Below, piece after piece: positions 12,166-25,759 of a stretch of DNA of 64,000 nucleotides. Under the pieces are notes generated by a model. That model was not told the origin of the DNA. It saw only the letters and a program-made list of their open reading frames with translations, and ran no database searches. The position numbers were made by a program, and so were the translations under genes. Origin of the DNA: Dryomyza anilis (Eukaryota > Arthropoda > Insecta > Diptera > Dryomyzidae); the NCBI GenBank assembly GCA_951804985.1, contig OX638131.1:1240001-1304000 (forward strand), read 5' to 3'. Every line of letters starts with the position of its first letter. Position 1 is the first letter of the stretch.

Positions 12166-14407
12166 CAGAGTCGATGATTAATATCTCAGATTTGATAGAT
12201 TTCGAAAAACTGATATCGGAATTAGAAAGAGAATATTTATGTCATATATATCCAAGTCCTAACAAGACGACTTGTCGGAATTACGATCTCTTCATGATCT
12301 TCAAGTACATGTACCAGAAAAAATGAAATTGAGAAACACAATATATAATGTGAAGCACCGATTTTCGTTCAAAATGGTGGATATATGGTTGAGTATTAAT
12401 TTAAGAACCGTTAAAATTGAAAAAAATAGGATTTTTGAAGAGAATTCTCACATATGCCAATCCGTCCCTGCACCCAACTGCAATGTGTTGGTGTGTGCGG
12501 TTGAATCTGTAAAGTTATTTCGCACTGACATTAATCTAAATTCAAAACATTTTTACTTTTAACAGTTGCAAGAGCCGCCTTCGTCGCTGCGTCTCACATT
12601 GAATTTGGCGCGTCATCCGCTTTGGCTCCTCCGTTCGTGGGGTCGTGTTTGAAGTCCTTGATGACGTGAATTTTTAACAGCATTTTTAACCTGCGGCAGT
12701 TGTTCGCTGGCAAGTGCAAAAAAATGTGCAAAATCGCAGGCTACTATTTTTTTGAGTTTTTTTTTTTTTGTTCTCGCTAAATGGCATGGAAATGATGAGC
12801 ACTACAGAAAAAAAGGAAGAAATTTGATAATGGCCATAGACGCGCATTGTTCGACGACATTGTTCGTTTGAAAAACAGTCACGTGGCACTTTTTGTGCAA
12901 TTTGCATATTAAAGATTTTCATTTAAAGCCCTACAACATATGCTTTAACGAAACTTGGCAACAAAGCGTATCCTGCCGGAAGTCAACGCAGCATATTTAG
13001 CTGATTCTTGCTACTTTTTTTTACAAATTTTCAAGGTTTCTCTTTGTTACTTTTGCTGCTGTGAGTTTCCGCTGTCGTAAGCTGTGCCGTTCGATGAAAA
13101 GCACTGAAATCGCATTTGAAATCTGCATTTTATGGCATCGATTTGCATTGGTACGATGCATCCATAAAGTCATTCATACTGATGCCATTTTACCTGTGAT
13201 TCCTTCTGCAGCAGACTTTGACTGACAGAGACAGACAGCTGAGCCATATAATTGGCTTCGAACTCAAGGAAAATCACAGGCTCAAAAGTTGCCATCGTCT
13301 AAGTTATTTTGCGTTGTAGTTGCCAACGTTATAAGTATTTGAAATGAAAGTTGAATAAAGCAGATTTCATGTAATTCGAGACTCACAGGGTGAGAACTTT
13401 GAAATCGTAGTTAAAATAAATTTTAATATTTGCAATTACTACATTCTATTTGCAGTCAGTTGTTATTTTGAACCCTTTTTAACCGGTACAACTGAAAATA
13501 AAACTGACAATCAAACCATGCATCCGTTCCAAAAGCTATTCGCCCAGTTGTATTACGCCATTCTCACGGTAGCTTCATTCTTCAAAGTCTGTTAAATTAA
13601 GTTTCCGACGTTTGAGCTCACCAGACCCTGCATAAGCCAAACATTTCTTGCGATTTTGTCGAAGTAGAAACCAGCAACGGATGAAAGTCTCACCGCAGCT
13701 GAATGAAGTAGCAACTTATAAAATAATTTCCCGAATTTACGCCAGACTAATTTTGAACATTGGCGAAAAAAACCACAAAAAATAGAGTAGATCATGGACC
13801 AAGTTCGTCGACTGGTAGTAGTGTCCACTTGGCGTGGAAAAAAGTAAAATTCACGGCGCCAAATCACAAAATACAGCTGGTCGGTCGGATTTTTAAGAAA
13901 AAAAAAAGAACAACAGAAGCTTGCAAATCCCTGCACTTTGAAGGGCTGTTAGCTGTATAGACTGAAACCTAATTGAAGCAAAAGGTAATTTTGGAGTGAC
14001 TGGCGAATTAACTCAAGGTACGGGTTAAATTTTATGTTTTTTACACTGTACTACTCCGTTTATAGTACCCAGAAGGAGGCATGGACGGCAAAGAAATTCT
14101 AAATCAGAGTCGTCTTTTCTATCTATTGATTACACGTGATTAATAAACAAAAAAAGAAAAGCAAGGTCAATGAATCTCTTCACTTTTATTACTTTTGTAG
14201 ATAGTATATATGAATAAGCTAGCTGGTATTGAAATTGGTTGACCTGCGAATTGTGATCTGCCAATTTTTGCACATAAACTTTATATAATACTAAAATACA
14301 GGGATGTCTTTTAGTTTACCTTTTTTAAACAATCGTTTTTTATATTATAGTAAAGCCTAATGCTGGTGCCCTAAAAAAGTAAAATTCGGTACACTTCCCT
14401 ATATTTA

Positions 14408-14700
14408 TAATAGTAATAATAGTTTGGCGCTACAGTACTGTATAGAACTTCGGCCGAGCTCTCTCACCATTTGAGCTGTTCGTATTATATTTGTACTGAA
14501 ATTGGTGGGACCTACAGTTTATTGCCGAATCCGAACGGTGGGGAGAGCTTTTCATAGGCAATGTTTTACTCTCGTAGGTTTGCCATTTACTTCCGAGAGG
14601 TAGCGTCGCATAGAAAAATATTTTCTATGAAAAAGATGTTGGCATTCGCTGGGGATCGAACCGCGGACCTTTCGGCTCATAGTCGTCATAGAATCACCCA
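14408..14700 (-). mobile_element. tRNA-derived SINE, copy 2
   Basis: Inverted copy of the 11314 element. It starts with the reverse of the (ATT)n tail (ATAGTAATAATAGTTTGGCG) and includes CTACAGTTTATTGCCGAATC. It ends with the tRNA-like head, in which GGGATCGAACC is a good B box on the minus strand. The A-box end is diverged. Confidence 0.85.
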
Positions 14701-14904
14701 CAGTCCATGATTATTTAATATCCTGAGAATATTTTATATATTCTTTCACTCTTACACCCAACAGCAGCTTCCCACAATCCAGTTACAGCAGAACATACTT
14801 TACTTTATACAGCAGAACTTACTTTAACATGATAACTGCACATAACAGAAATTTTTTATTATAAACAAATTTATTAAAGAAAAATTTTATATAACACTGC
14901 CCTT

Positions 14905-15306
14905 CACAGAAAAAAAAAATAATTGATATAAATATAGCAACCGATATTAATTGCTTTCATTAATCAATCCAGCAATGAACATCACAAATTTAATGAAAAC
15001 ATTTGCTATTCTTCGTTATATATTAGCAATTGTGTTCGCTAATATGAATATTTGTACGTCAATGCAACAAATTATTTTGTTGGTGCAGTTTTAGCATATA
15101 TAATTGCTGAAACTGCGCCGAGTAATTAAATTCAAATTATAATTAAATAAATAATAAAATTAAGTATTCAAATTTACAATCGGAATTGCTGATTTTACGA
15201 AGAATAGTAAATGTGTTCATTAAATTAGTGAATTTCATTGCTGGATTGATTAATGAATGCAATTAAAATCGGTTGCTATATTTACGTTGCATTTTTTTTT
15301 TCTGTG
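14905..15306. mobile_element. Fold-back MITE with CACAGAAAAAAA termini (402 bp)
   Basis: Two inverted arms of about 110 bp, from CACAGAAAAAAAA with ATAGCAACCGAT, CATTAATCAATCCAGCAATG and GCTATTCTTCG on the left to their complement at 15195-15306 on the right. A 170-bp centre separates them. Its termini resemble those of the element at 50187. No coding region. Confidence 0.85.
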
Positions 15307-15399
15307 TACACTCATTTTGTCAAATAGTGCTATGCGTAGCCTGTTTTTCAATTTTCCTTCTTTTATGGTCTTCTTTTATTTTTTTAAAATTCGAAGAAG

Positions 15400-16440
15400 A
15401 TAAAAGAAGGAATTTTTTTGTTTTTGAGATAAGATGCAGATTTTAATTGATGTTTTTTATTTTCAAATGAAATTTCTGAATTTTAATTGATGTCTTTTGA
15501 TGTTTTTTAATTTCAACTGGAATTTCTGAATTTCTATCCATGTCTTTCGAAATTCAAATGTAAATTTCTGAATATCAAATGAAATTTTCTGAATTTCATA
15601 TTGAATGTTGAATGTTTCAAATTGAATGAAAATATTTTCTGAATTTCAACTGAAAATTTCTGAATTTCAAATGCCATTTTCTGAATATAAAATGAAGTTT
15701 TCTGAAATTCAAATGGAAATTTCTAATTATCAAATAAATTTTCTGAATTATAAATGGAAAGTTCTGTATTTCGATTGATTTATATTGAATTTAAAATGGA
15801 TTTTCTGAATATCAATTGATGTCTTTTGACTTTTAAATGCAATTTCTGAATTTCGATTGATGTCTTTTAAATTTCAAATAGAAATTCTGAATTTTTATTG
15901 ATGTCTTTTGAATATCAAATGGAAAATCTGAATATCAGTTGATGTCTTTTGAATTTCAATTGGAATTTCTAAATTTCGATTGAGGTCTTTCAAATGGAAT
16001 ATCTGAAATTTAAAATGGAATTTCTAAACTTCGATTGATGTCTTTTGAATTTCAAATAGAAATTTCTGAATATCAAATGAAAATTTCTGAATTTCAAATG
16101 AATATTCTGAATTAAGTTGATGCTTTTGAATATCAATTGATGTAGTTTGAACATCAAATGGAATTTCTGAATATGAATTGATGTCTATTGAATGTGGAAA
16201 GAGAATTCATGAATTTTAAATGGAAAAACTGAATTTTAATTGATGTACTTTGAAAATTCTAAATTTCAAATGATGTTATTTAAATCTCAATTGGATTTTC
16301 CGAATGATGTCTTTTACATTTCAAATGGAAGTTCTGAATTTCAAATGATGTTCTTTGAATCTCAATTGGAATTTCAGAATTTCTATTGCTGTCTTTTTAT
16401 TTTCAAATGAAATTTCTGAATTTCAATTGTTCTTTCTATA
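15400..16440. repeat. Minisatellite TTTCTGAATTTCAAATGGAA / TTGATGTCTTTTGAA
   Basis: About 1 kb of interleaved units: TTTCTGAATTTCAAATGGAA of about 19-20 bp, and a longer compound unit that inserts ATTGATGTCTTTTGA. Units are diverged and no homogeneous block remains, suggesting an old array. Similar TTCTGAATT units occur at 56440-56790. Non-coding. Confidence 0.85.
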
Positions 16441-18080
16441 TAACATTTCTAAAATGTGAAGTTTTTTGGAGAGTTTGTTTTTTTTTAATGCATTTAAATA
16501 TACTATACCATATATTTTTCATATCAAAAAAGTTAAATTTGTCGAACAAATTTTATATTTAAACAAAATTAAAACCTGGTTGGGAAACCAACGAACGCAT
16601 CCTTCATAAATTTATGCACAAAGTGTTAAAGTTAATATTTTGCAAATGTTGGTGTTGGATATTAATAAATACAACACATCCAGGAAAACATCGCCCATCA
16701 CATCAACATCAACCGTCGAAATAAAAACAATAAAATTTATGGAAAACAAACAAGACAGACAGCCAAACAATAAAAACAAAAATGATCCAAACAGACCAAC
16801 CAACGACATGTGTAACGGTTGCTGCACTGATGACGGTCACAAGTCAGACACAGAGGGGGCCGGCTCGGCTCTGTCGCACTAAGGTGACCAGCATTAAAAT
16901 TTTAAATTTGCCGCCAAGGGAGTGAAGATGCCGCGCTGTTGCCATGCACGTCGTCGCAGTGAAACTTCAGTCAACATGTCAGAATGACGCAATTTAATTA
17001 AATCTCTTTGGGTGGTGAGAGAAAAGGAGGATTGTCGGACGTGTTGTCAAGGATGCGCGGCCGGCAGTCACATGCGTTGCGTTGGTGAAAACAATGGAAA
17101 ACATTTGCGGACTGATAAAATTGTAAAACCGCAAAAATAATTAAATGCAACACAACCGCAGCAACAACAGCAGCAACAGCAATGTACACACTGCAACAGT
17201 TGCTACCAGCAGCAGCACGAGCAACATCACTGACAGCATTGGCAACAAAATCCAATTAAATCGAAGGAAATTACAGCAGCAGCAACAGCAGGAGTAATGC
17301 GCAAATCGACACGATAAATGCGTCACAGCAGCAATCAACAAATGACGTTGCTCGTCCGAGGTCCTTAAGCTGCGCTGCAAGTCTGACAACTCAGAGTTCA
17401 AAGTTCATGTGCAACATATTGCAGCTGCAGTTCAATTGGCAGCAGTTTCCGCATTTCTTGCTTTCTTTTTGTCCGGTTTTTTATTATTGCGCGGGATGTT
17501 GCCCTCAAACAAAGTCGCCAAAGTTTGACAAACTTTTGCAAAATTACAGCCGTTGTTGGCTGCATAAGATGCTGCTATAATAAAGGCTAAAGTTTCGCGA
17601 CTCTCGAATAGCTTTAGAGAACTCTTTGCATACTTTCAGCAGACAAACCACTGAAAGACACTTCACCGAGTATGAATGCGGTTGAATTCGTTTGAAATTA
17701 TTCAAATAGATTCCCTTAATAAAAACCACACTTCTTAAGAGCTTTCCAAAAGCAACATTCACCGCGACAGACGCATTAAAACCCTACTCCGCTGCTGCCC
17801 TTTTTAAACTTTTTACAAAAATCTGCAAATTATGATTATGCCCGAACAGCAGCAACCTGTATAAGCCGCACTATGGTGCTTCAAAACCTGCTGATGGCAT
17901 GATTTATCCTTGGAGCAGCGAAGTGCACGAAAAACAAGAGTTATGAGTTGCAAAAAAATGCCTGAAGTTTCAGAACTCAATCGAACTTTTCAGCAGTTTA
18001 TTTTTCTTCTGCCGCTTGGGGTTTTATTTGCTTGTTCTATGCAACCAAAACAACTTTCGAGCCTCCAGGGAAAAAAAACG

Positions 18081-18155
18081 TATAAAAGAGAAACGAACGA
18101 ACCACTAAATCAAGAAAAACGATAAACCGAGGATGAGAGCTAGGCGGTCAGTGCG
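18081..18155 (+). promoter_or_regulatory. Candidate alternative promoter inside intron 1
   Basis: TATAAAAG lies at 18081-18088. TCAAG at 18110-18114 puts an initiator A 31 bases from the TATA start, the ideal spacing. A better initiator, TCAGTG at 18148-18153, lies further on. The following 400 bases are less AT-rich, with GGTCGGTCGGTCGG at about 18258, and look like a fly 5' UTR. A transcript starting here could be an alternative Tmtc2 first exon or an unrelated nested RNA. No clear donor was found. Confidence 0.25.
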
Positions 18156-18824
18156 AACATAAGTTTTTAATATTTCGCAAGTTCGAGTTTTTCTCGAGTT
18201 GTTCGCCGAAGAGTTCAATCAAATTTGCTTGTCGTACGAGTTGAAGGTTCGACCGGTCGGTCGGTCGGTCGGATTGTGTGCTCGGCACATAACCGGCGGG
18301 TGTGGATACTTTTAAGTTTCAAAAATATTTGCAAGATAAATGGCAAAAGTAGAAAAACAACAAGGAAAACTAAGAGCATGCTTTGCGCATCGATCAGCCG
18401 GAAGTCCAGTGCTTGGCAGCCATTTTGTCAAACTACTCGGGATGCAGAACAGCGTGAGAGAGGGAGAGGAGAGGAAGACTATGCAAATGATTTTGTTAGA
18501 CACGGGCGAACGCTGATGGGGCCAATATTGCATTTGGGTTAAGAGCAAATCAAATAATGTTATTTTAGGTTATATTGTGGCAGAACTAAAGCCTTCAGCA
18601 AAGAGTGAATGCAAGTTCTATAAACAGAACTTTGCATGAAAATCAAATATAGCAGCTTTTGCTAATTTCCTGCAGGAAGAACTTTGATTTTATGCAATTT
18701 TTAAAATACTTTCATGACTTCAAATACATTTTGAATACTAACACATATCAATAATAGAGAAAATCACATTTTAACTTTATTTTTCCCTGGAATAAAACAG
18801 CACATAAAAAAAACATGTCCGCGA

Positions 18825-19865
18825 TCTTGGTATGATTTTCCCATGGACTTCAAGATTCTAATCACGACCTCTTACTCAGTTTTTTCACATTGCCTCAAGT
18901 TTTTCAGTTATTACGTATTACAAATAAATAGCAATTTTCGTGTTTTTCTATATATTTTGGACTTTAACATTTTTCAGATTTGAGTTATCGATCCAATTTC
19001 TTTTATATTTACTTCAGCTAATATTTCGAAAGAAACTACATAAAATTCGGATGAATCTGATCGAAGTTATGGCCAGTCAAACACACAAATTGAATTTAAG
19101 GTGTACCTCTTATTTATTGCATAACATATTAAGTTTTCAAAATTTAATAAAATTATATATTATATGTTAAACTAGATCTATAGTCTAATGAGTCCTCAGT
19201 CCTTAGATTAAAGTCAAATTCGAAGGAAATTATTTTATTAAATATGAAAAATTACAAGGTGAACTTCATTTGATTCTATTGTAGGATCCTGAGATACGTT
19301 TATGCAAAGCTGAATTCTAATGGTTTAAGAATTTGTTGGAATTTCTATGAATAATTGAAGGACAAAAAATTATATTGATTAAAAGGAGCACCACAAAACC
19401 AAATTTAAATCAAAAATCGTGGGCGTGAATTTGTATTTAATCTGGAGACTTAAAGAGTGCTTTTGAAAAACAAAGTATGAGGAGTCATACAACTATGGAT
19501 CTAGTTTTACATATAATATATAATTATATTGATTTTTGAAAACTTAATATATTATGCAATAAATAATAGGTATACCTTAAATTCAATATTTTTGAGTTTG
19601 ACTGGTCACAACTTCCGTCGGATTAATCTGAATTTCATGTAGTTTATTTCAAAATATTAGCTGAAGTATTCTAAACTGAATATAAAAGAAATTGGATCGA
19701 TAACTGAAGTCTGTAAAATGTTCAAGTCCAAAATATGTCGAAAACATGAAATTTGCGATATATTTGTATTACGTAATAACTCAAAAACTTAAGGCAGTCT
19801 AAAAATCCGGAGTATGAATTCGTAATAAGAATCTTGAAATCGATCGAAAAATCATATTAAGATCG
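18825..19865. mobile_element. Large fold-back element with ~370-bp arms
   Basis: The left arm (about 18825-19195) contains TTCTATATATTTTGGAC, CTTCAGCTAATATTTCGAAA and TAAAATTCGGATGAATCTGA. The right arm (about 19480-19865) contains their reverse complements. Arms differ by scattered substitutions and indels, and a 285-bp loop lies between. A truncated relative lies at about 25760-26340. No transposase is visible. Confidence 0.8.
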
Positions 19866-22649
19866 TTGATAATTTTGTTGTCTAGTGTAATTGCTGCCTG
19901 AAAATTAAATTTAGAAATAACAGTCTCCGTACTCTAATGGTTTTCATGGTCTGACTTACATATTTGATTAGTATGCATATGTTATGCCTTTCAAAGAGTG
20001 CTTCCAACCAAAACATAAAAGTATCCGTATTCTAGGTCATCATCGCCGGAAGTCGGAGGTAAACATTTCTCTTTGTTTTGTTAATTTTTTCAATGTTTTT
20101 TAATAATTTAGATGCAAATATTCTCTGTAACCTATTCTTGTTATCAGAGCGCACAACATTCTTACTTTTCTAGAGTTGTTTATGCTTTAGTTTGCATATG
20201 TTTTGCTGTCCCAAAAGGAAACGAAGGCAAATTTGCAAAATGTCCTCAAGTCCTGCGACGCTCCAGCATGTGCTCGTGTTTTTCTTGTTTCGGCAACAAC
20301 TCGTAACTTAATAATGCCAACATTTATGTAATAAATACATAGTTTCATTTGGGTTTATATTCGTTTATTTCACTTCTCTCTGCTGTCTGTCTGTTTGTCA
20401 TGCTGAAGGACATCATATGGCAGGATGTTTGTATATTTCACAGCGAAAGTTTTGAGGCTATGTTAAAATATTTTTACTAAATTTATTTAAATATCAATGC
20501 ACCTAACTAAGCCACCAACTAACTTTGAAATTTTGAAAATAAAAATGGCGCCATACAAATTTGAAACACACTGAATAAATACTGCGCAGACAAGAATCTA
20601 ATTACGTAAACAAAAACAAATGTAGGTCAGTGCACAGGATATCATCAAAAAATAATGAAGCAGCCGCCACAACAAAAACGATTTCCCCAGCACAGCGCGA
20701 CATATCCGGTCAACGATGGCGCAGCGCCATGTTGGATCATGGTCCAAACGTAATTAAAGAAAACGAGCACAACAAGGACAATGATGATGTTGACAAAACC
20801 AACAACTGAAATATAATTAGTTAAAAACGTTGATGCCGGCAACAACGTCCTGAAACAAGTGCAAAAAAATGCGCAAAATAAATGAAAATAGGATAATGTG
20901 CGCGCGAAGGTCCTGCGAAGAGCGTCCGCCCAATGCTGACACTAATTTCCGACAATTTCTTTGGTTTTTTGTAGGTTTTTTGCTAATTTCATATTATATT
21001 TGGTTTTTATTTTTTCATTACTTCATTTTTTCACTTTCTTTCGTCTTTTTATGATGTTCTTCTCATTTGTTTGTGCCACGTTCTGAACATACTGAACATC
21101 CTACGTTCGTCCTGTTTCGCGCGCCGAATGATGGCCATTAATCACGTCCACATTTTGCGGATCTGTAGAAAGCAACAGTAGTCAGAATGTAATTTTTTCT
21201 CCACTTCTTCTCGACTCTCGTCTTCTAGCCCACGGTGCACGTCTATCATCTTTGATGTCAACGCAACCTGCTTGGGTAGGTGGACGAGCATTAAAAGATA
21301 CGGGATAACGTCTGGCAAGCGCAGATCTGCCGACATTCATTTATTATAATTTCTTTGATGCACAGGCAGACAGAGAGTCATATCGTTCCAATGAAAAGGA
21401 AAAAAACTGATACTGCCAGCTGCTGCTATCGTTTTAATGAAGTAAAGCAGAACTTTATGTCGGCCTTAATTAAATTTTATTTGCAAAAAGCACGCCGTGA
21501 CAGAAAGACACACAGAAATGACAAATTCAAATAAACGAAAACTTCGGGTGCCCGGTTTAGTTCAACAATTTGAATTTTACAACAATCGAAATCACTTTGC
21601 TGCAGTCTAAGCCACTGACATTATTGTTTGTTGCCACAAAAGCCATCATGGAACCGGATGCTCCGTTCGTCTCGTGGCAGTAACACTGCGGCTGTGCTGG
21701 GACATAACTCGCTGACCAGAGCAGGACTCGGCATTTAAAGCACCGACGTTGTTGCATTTGAAAATTGCAACCGGATGATGCGATGCGGCGCTGTTGCCAC
21801 GAATCGCCTCGTCGTCGTCATTATTTTGCTCGTCACCCTGGTCATCAAAAGTAATGAGGTACTGCTGGAGCGAAGCACGAACGCATGGAAATTGTTATCT
21901 GTGGCACACATGGCAATGTTGGTGCTGATGTCCACATGCGCGCCAGCATCAGTTGCAGGCAATAAACGTGCTCATCAACAACAATGGCTTCGCCTGCTCC
22001 TTTTATATTCTTCGTGCTTCGGCTGTGCCGCATTGTTGGCAAACATGCGAAAAGCTAAAGTCAGAGCTCACAATGATTTTGTTTGTTGTTGATTTCTGCT
22101 TTTGTTGCACACACTCTCTGGGCACAAAGGACATTGTCACCGACCGACCGAACGAGCTGCTGCTTTTGCTGTTGCCGCAGTTCGGTATCACGTCGTCGAC
22201 AGTCAGCGGCGAATGACGCACATGCAATGTAATTATTTCGTCCTGTTTCATTGTCCTGAGTACTGCATAGAAATGCAGCTCCAATGTGTTTGGCTTTTAA
22301 TCCTTTATGTACTTGAACGTGTGTGGCGGACACTAAGGACATTAGAAGGCACGCATAACAATGATTGGAATGGCTGCTACTGAAGATTAGACTCGTTCGC
22401 AGGCGTCAATGTTGAGTATGAACAGCGTAAAACTAAATTGATTGATTTGCAAAATAATTATTCAAAACTGCCGAAATTCCATTTCCATCAAAATTCTAAC
22501 ATTTTTACCCGACCGAAATTCGTACCATTGAACCGGTGTCACCACTTTGTGTGCTTTAGCTCAAAATCCGTAAATTCTGAATTTGCTATATCCTGACAAA
22601 AACGTAAATATTTTTGTTTTTTTTTACATAACTTTTCATGGATAAAAAA

Positions 22650-23095
22650 TCTTTTCATGCCAAAAGGGCGAATCTTTTCGTTTTTTTTTGCCATAACTTT
22701 TTACTGGTACAATATAAAAAGGTTGTGTAAAGCAATAAATGGTTTGTTTTTAAAGCACCTATCGATTGGCATCATTATTTAAAAATAATTTTTGGATTTG
22801 CAGGAAAATTATTTCTAAATAATGATGCCAAATGAGAGTTGCTTTAAAAACAAATAATTCATTCCTATACACTACTATTTTATCTTGTACCAGTAAAAAG
22901 TTATGGCAAAAAAATGAAAAGATTCGCCTTTTGGCATGACAAGATTTTCAATTTTTCAAAAAACGCCCCGTTGGTTTTGTCTTTGGTGGCTAGAACTATT
23001 CAACGAAAACATACGAGTTTTTGCCACAGTATAATTGAGGAAAAACAACATTCAAAAATGTAAAAAACGCAAATGTCAAAAATTACACATTGCGT
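22650..23095. mobile_element. Fold-back MITE, family A, copy 3
   Basis: A clear palindrome: CATGCCAAAAGGGCGAATCT near 22656 is inverted as AGATTCGCC...TTGGCATG near 22940, with TTTTTACTGGTACAA/TTGTACCAGTAAAAA arms and the ATCATTATTTAAAAATAA core. A right flank with CCACAGTATAATTGAGGAAA matches copy 1. The outer terminus is diverged. Confidence 0.8.
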
Positions 23096-24983
23096 GCAAT
23101 TTATTAAAGTCCAGTAATACTTAAGCTCAAAAGAAGAATCACTGGTATTGGTAACCATAACAGAAGAATAAAATGATTGATTGCAAGGAATAGATAAACG
23201 ATCATAGTTCGTACAGACCTATCAGATGTAAAAACAATAATCACGACATCAGTAACATCTATAACAAAAAAAAAAATAGAAAATAATTCCGAAATTCCAT
23301 AAACCGACATTTCTATCAGTACCAAAGTATAGAAATATGTAGCAAATTAGTGCCACATTAGAAGTCAAAACTCCCACTGAACACTGACTGCAGTAAATGC
23401 GTTATCCTTGGCAGCCGGGATCCTGAATCCATAAATCATTCGTACGGTTTGTAATTATTTCTTTAACAGAGAGCGCCAGCTATTGAGCCATTAGCAGTCA
23501 GTGCTGGCGGCGCTGGTGTCACGGTGGCTGCGGGTTGGCAGGCGGCTCAGTTATGAGTTATGGCCTCAAGCAGGCAGGCAGGAAGGCATTCAAACAATGC
23601 GCCAGAGCGCCGCATACCACAGGTGTTAAACCCTCCGACTCATGACTACAGCGAGCATTTATTAATTATAGTTTTTGGCGCATTTAATTACTTAATTTTG
23701 ACTTTGTTTCAACTTCAGCTGCTAGTGTGGCGGGTGGGGTCCATGTAAGTGGTATCGCCGCCCATTGCAGACCACCCCTGACACAGTTTCGTGCGGCGGC
23801 TCGAAAGCCAAAATTAATTTCACGCTTTAATAACCGACGCGTATGTCTTGCGCTCTCTCGAGATCTGCTCCACTTGTGTGGCCCATTTTTCCAGGGTTAT
23901 AATTAATTTTGAATTTATGCCATTTTCGGTTGCGGTATCGGTTACAGTTGGGACGACGGATGGTTATTAAGGTCAATGTTAATGATAAATCGGGCTTAAG
24001 CGAGAAATCATTGAATTGAATTCACACACTGAAGTGAAAACAAAATGTGTGCCGAAGGATTTGTGAAATGCTGCTATCTACAACTGTTTGGCAAGTAAAG
24101 CACTCAATTGTGGGCGCTTAGCATGTTTATGAATGGCTTAAATAGGCAAATAAGTATCTGGAAAATGTTCGTGCAATAAGTGTCTGTTGACAATCAATTG
24201 CAAATTAATTGCTATGCACAACATTTAATCCTTTGAACGCCTACAAAAGTTGGCGTCATTAAAGGGTTCTTTTTTCACTTAATTAAGCAGTAGTGCCGCG
24301 GGGCAAATTAACATATTCAATAGAAAAACAAACAACGGTAATCATTGCATATCGATTTCAGCTACAACTGTCAATCAACTGTTTTCCCAGTACATGCTAC
24401 ACAGGCCCGAAGCAAGCAGCAAATTAAGCGCGTTGGGGCAAGTAACGCCTTCCGATATACGCCTCAAAATAAATCAAATCAAATCAAATCAAATCAAAAA
24501 TACACAAAGCTATAACATAGAAATTCGGGGGAGAGGGGCGGATTGGCACGTGTTCGATGCGCCGTTTGTAGGGTGTCGGGTCGCATCAAACAATGTGACT
24601 GACAACTTAATTGCAGCACTCGACGGCAGTACAAAAGCAGGCAATGGTAGTTGAAGCCTATAATGGCAACCTATAATAAACAAAAACTTTTGGGCAACTT
24701 GCTTATAATCTATGGAAATATGAGACATTGTAATAGAAAACACAAGGATAAGTTTAACCCGTTATTAATAAAAAGACTCTGGAAGGTGTAAATTAATGGT
24801 GACATTTCTTATTATTCTCTCTATCAAAGTGCTCTGGTTATTAAATTTGTGACTTATCCCTTCATTTGTCACCCACCCAACAGTGCCTGCTAATTACATG
24901 CAAATGGAGAGATAGTATTCCTAATTACACAGTACAACAACAAAATGTATCCAAATATGGACTTTAAGTTCCTAACCAGACCT

Positions 24984-25718
24984 CATATCGTCACTGACAA
25001 GCCAAAGGGGCGATGGTGCATTTTTAAAAATGTTGGTAAAACAAATTATAATGTTTGAATTGCTTTAAAAATGATAATATAGTGAAATAAATGTTTTAAT
25101 TGTTTGTTTCTAAAGCACCTATCTGGCAATCGATTATTTGAAAATATTTTTTTTTAAATTTTTGATATTTGCAAGAATTTTTTTTGGCAAATTATTTTTA
25201 AATACGGATCCCAATCGGTAGGTGCATTAAAAACAAACAATTAATGCCTGTATTCCACTATATTATCTTGTACCAATAAAAAGTTATCGCTTAAAAATAG
25301 CAAAATTCGAAAAATTTTAAATCTAGTCATGCAAAAGGGCGAATCTATTATTTTTCTTGCCATAACTTTTTATTGGTACAAAATAAAATATTAGTTTGCA
25401 ACAATTTTTTGTTTGTTTTTAAAGCATCTATCGATTGGCATCATTATTTAAAAATAAATTTTCGATTTTTTTTCTTTGCAAGAATAATTTTCTAATGATG
25501 CAAATCTATAGGTGATTTAAAAGAAAACAATTCATGCCATTACACCACTATTTAATCTTGTACTAGTAAAAAGTTATGGCAAAAAAATGAAAAGATTCGC
25601 CCTTTAGGCTTGACAGTATTTTTAAATTTAGGTTTTATCTTTTGTGACTATTTTCAAAAATTTTAAAGCAATAATACAAAATACACATTCGCCCCTTTGG
25701 CATGATATTGACGATATG
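24984..25718. mobile_element. Fold-back MITE, family A, copy 4 (complete, two cores)
   Basis: The best-defined member. The termini CATATCGTCA and TGACGATATG are perfect 10-bp inverted repeats. They continue imperfectly into GCCAAAGGGGCGA/TTCGCCCCTTTGGC. Two palindromic cores lie in tandem (about 25100-25240 and 25410-25600). No clear target duplication was identified at either border. Confidence 0.85.
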
Positions 25719-25759
25719 TAATTTGTTTTAGGATATTGCATAAAATTTTTGATACTACG

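Noticed and set aside
12272..12562. 96-codon frame as a retroelement fragment
   Set aside because: No reverse transcriptase, integrase or gag motif is visible. No LTR or non-LTR polymerase sequence was recognised anywhere in the window.
18225..18542. 105-codon frame downstream of the candidate internal promoter as a real protein
   Set aside because: Low-complexity basic sequence with no recognised domain; could be chance in a less AT-rich 5' UTR-like stretch.
21557..22383. Dense overlapping frames on both strands, one starting MMRCGAVATNRLVVVIILLV
   Set aside because: The segment is less AT-rich so stops are rarer, but no frame shows homology, splice signals or codon bias. Treated as intronic unique DNA, possibly regulatory.
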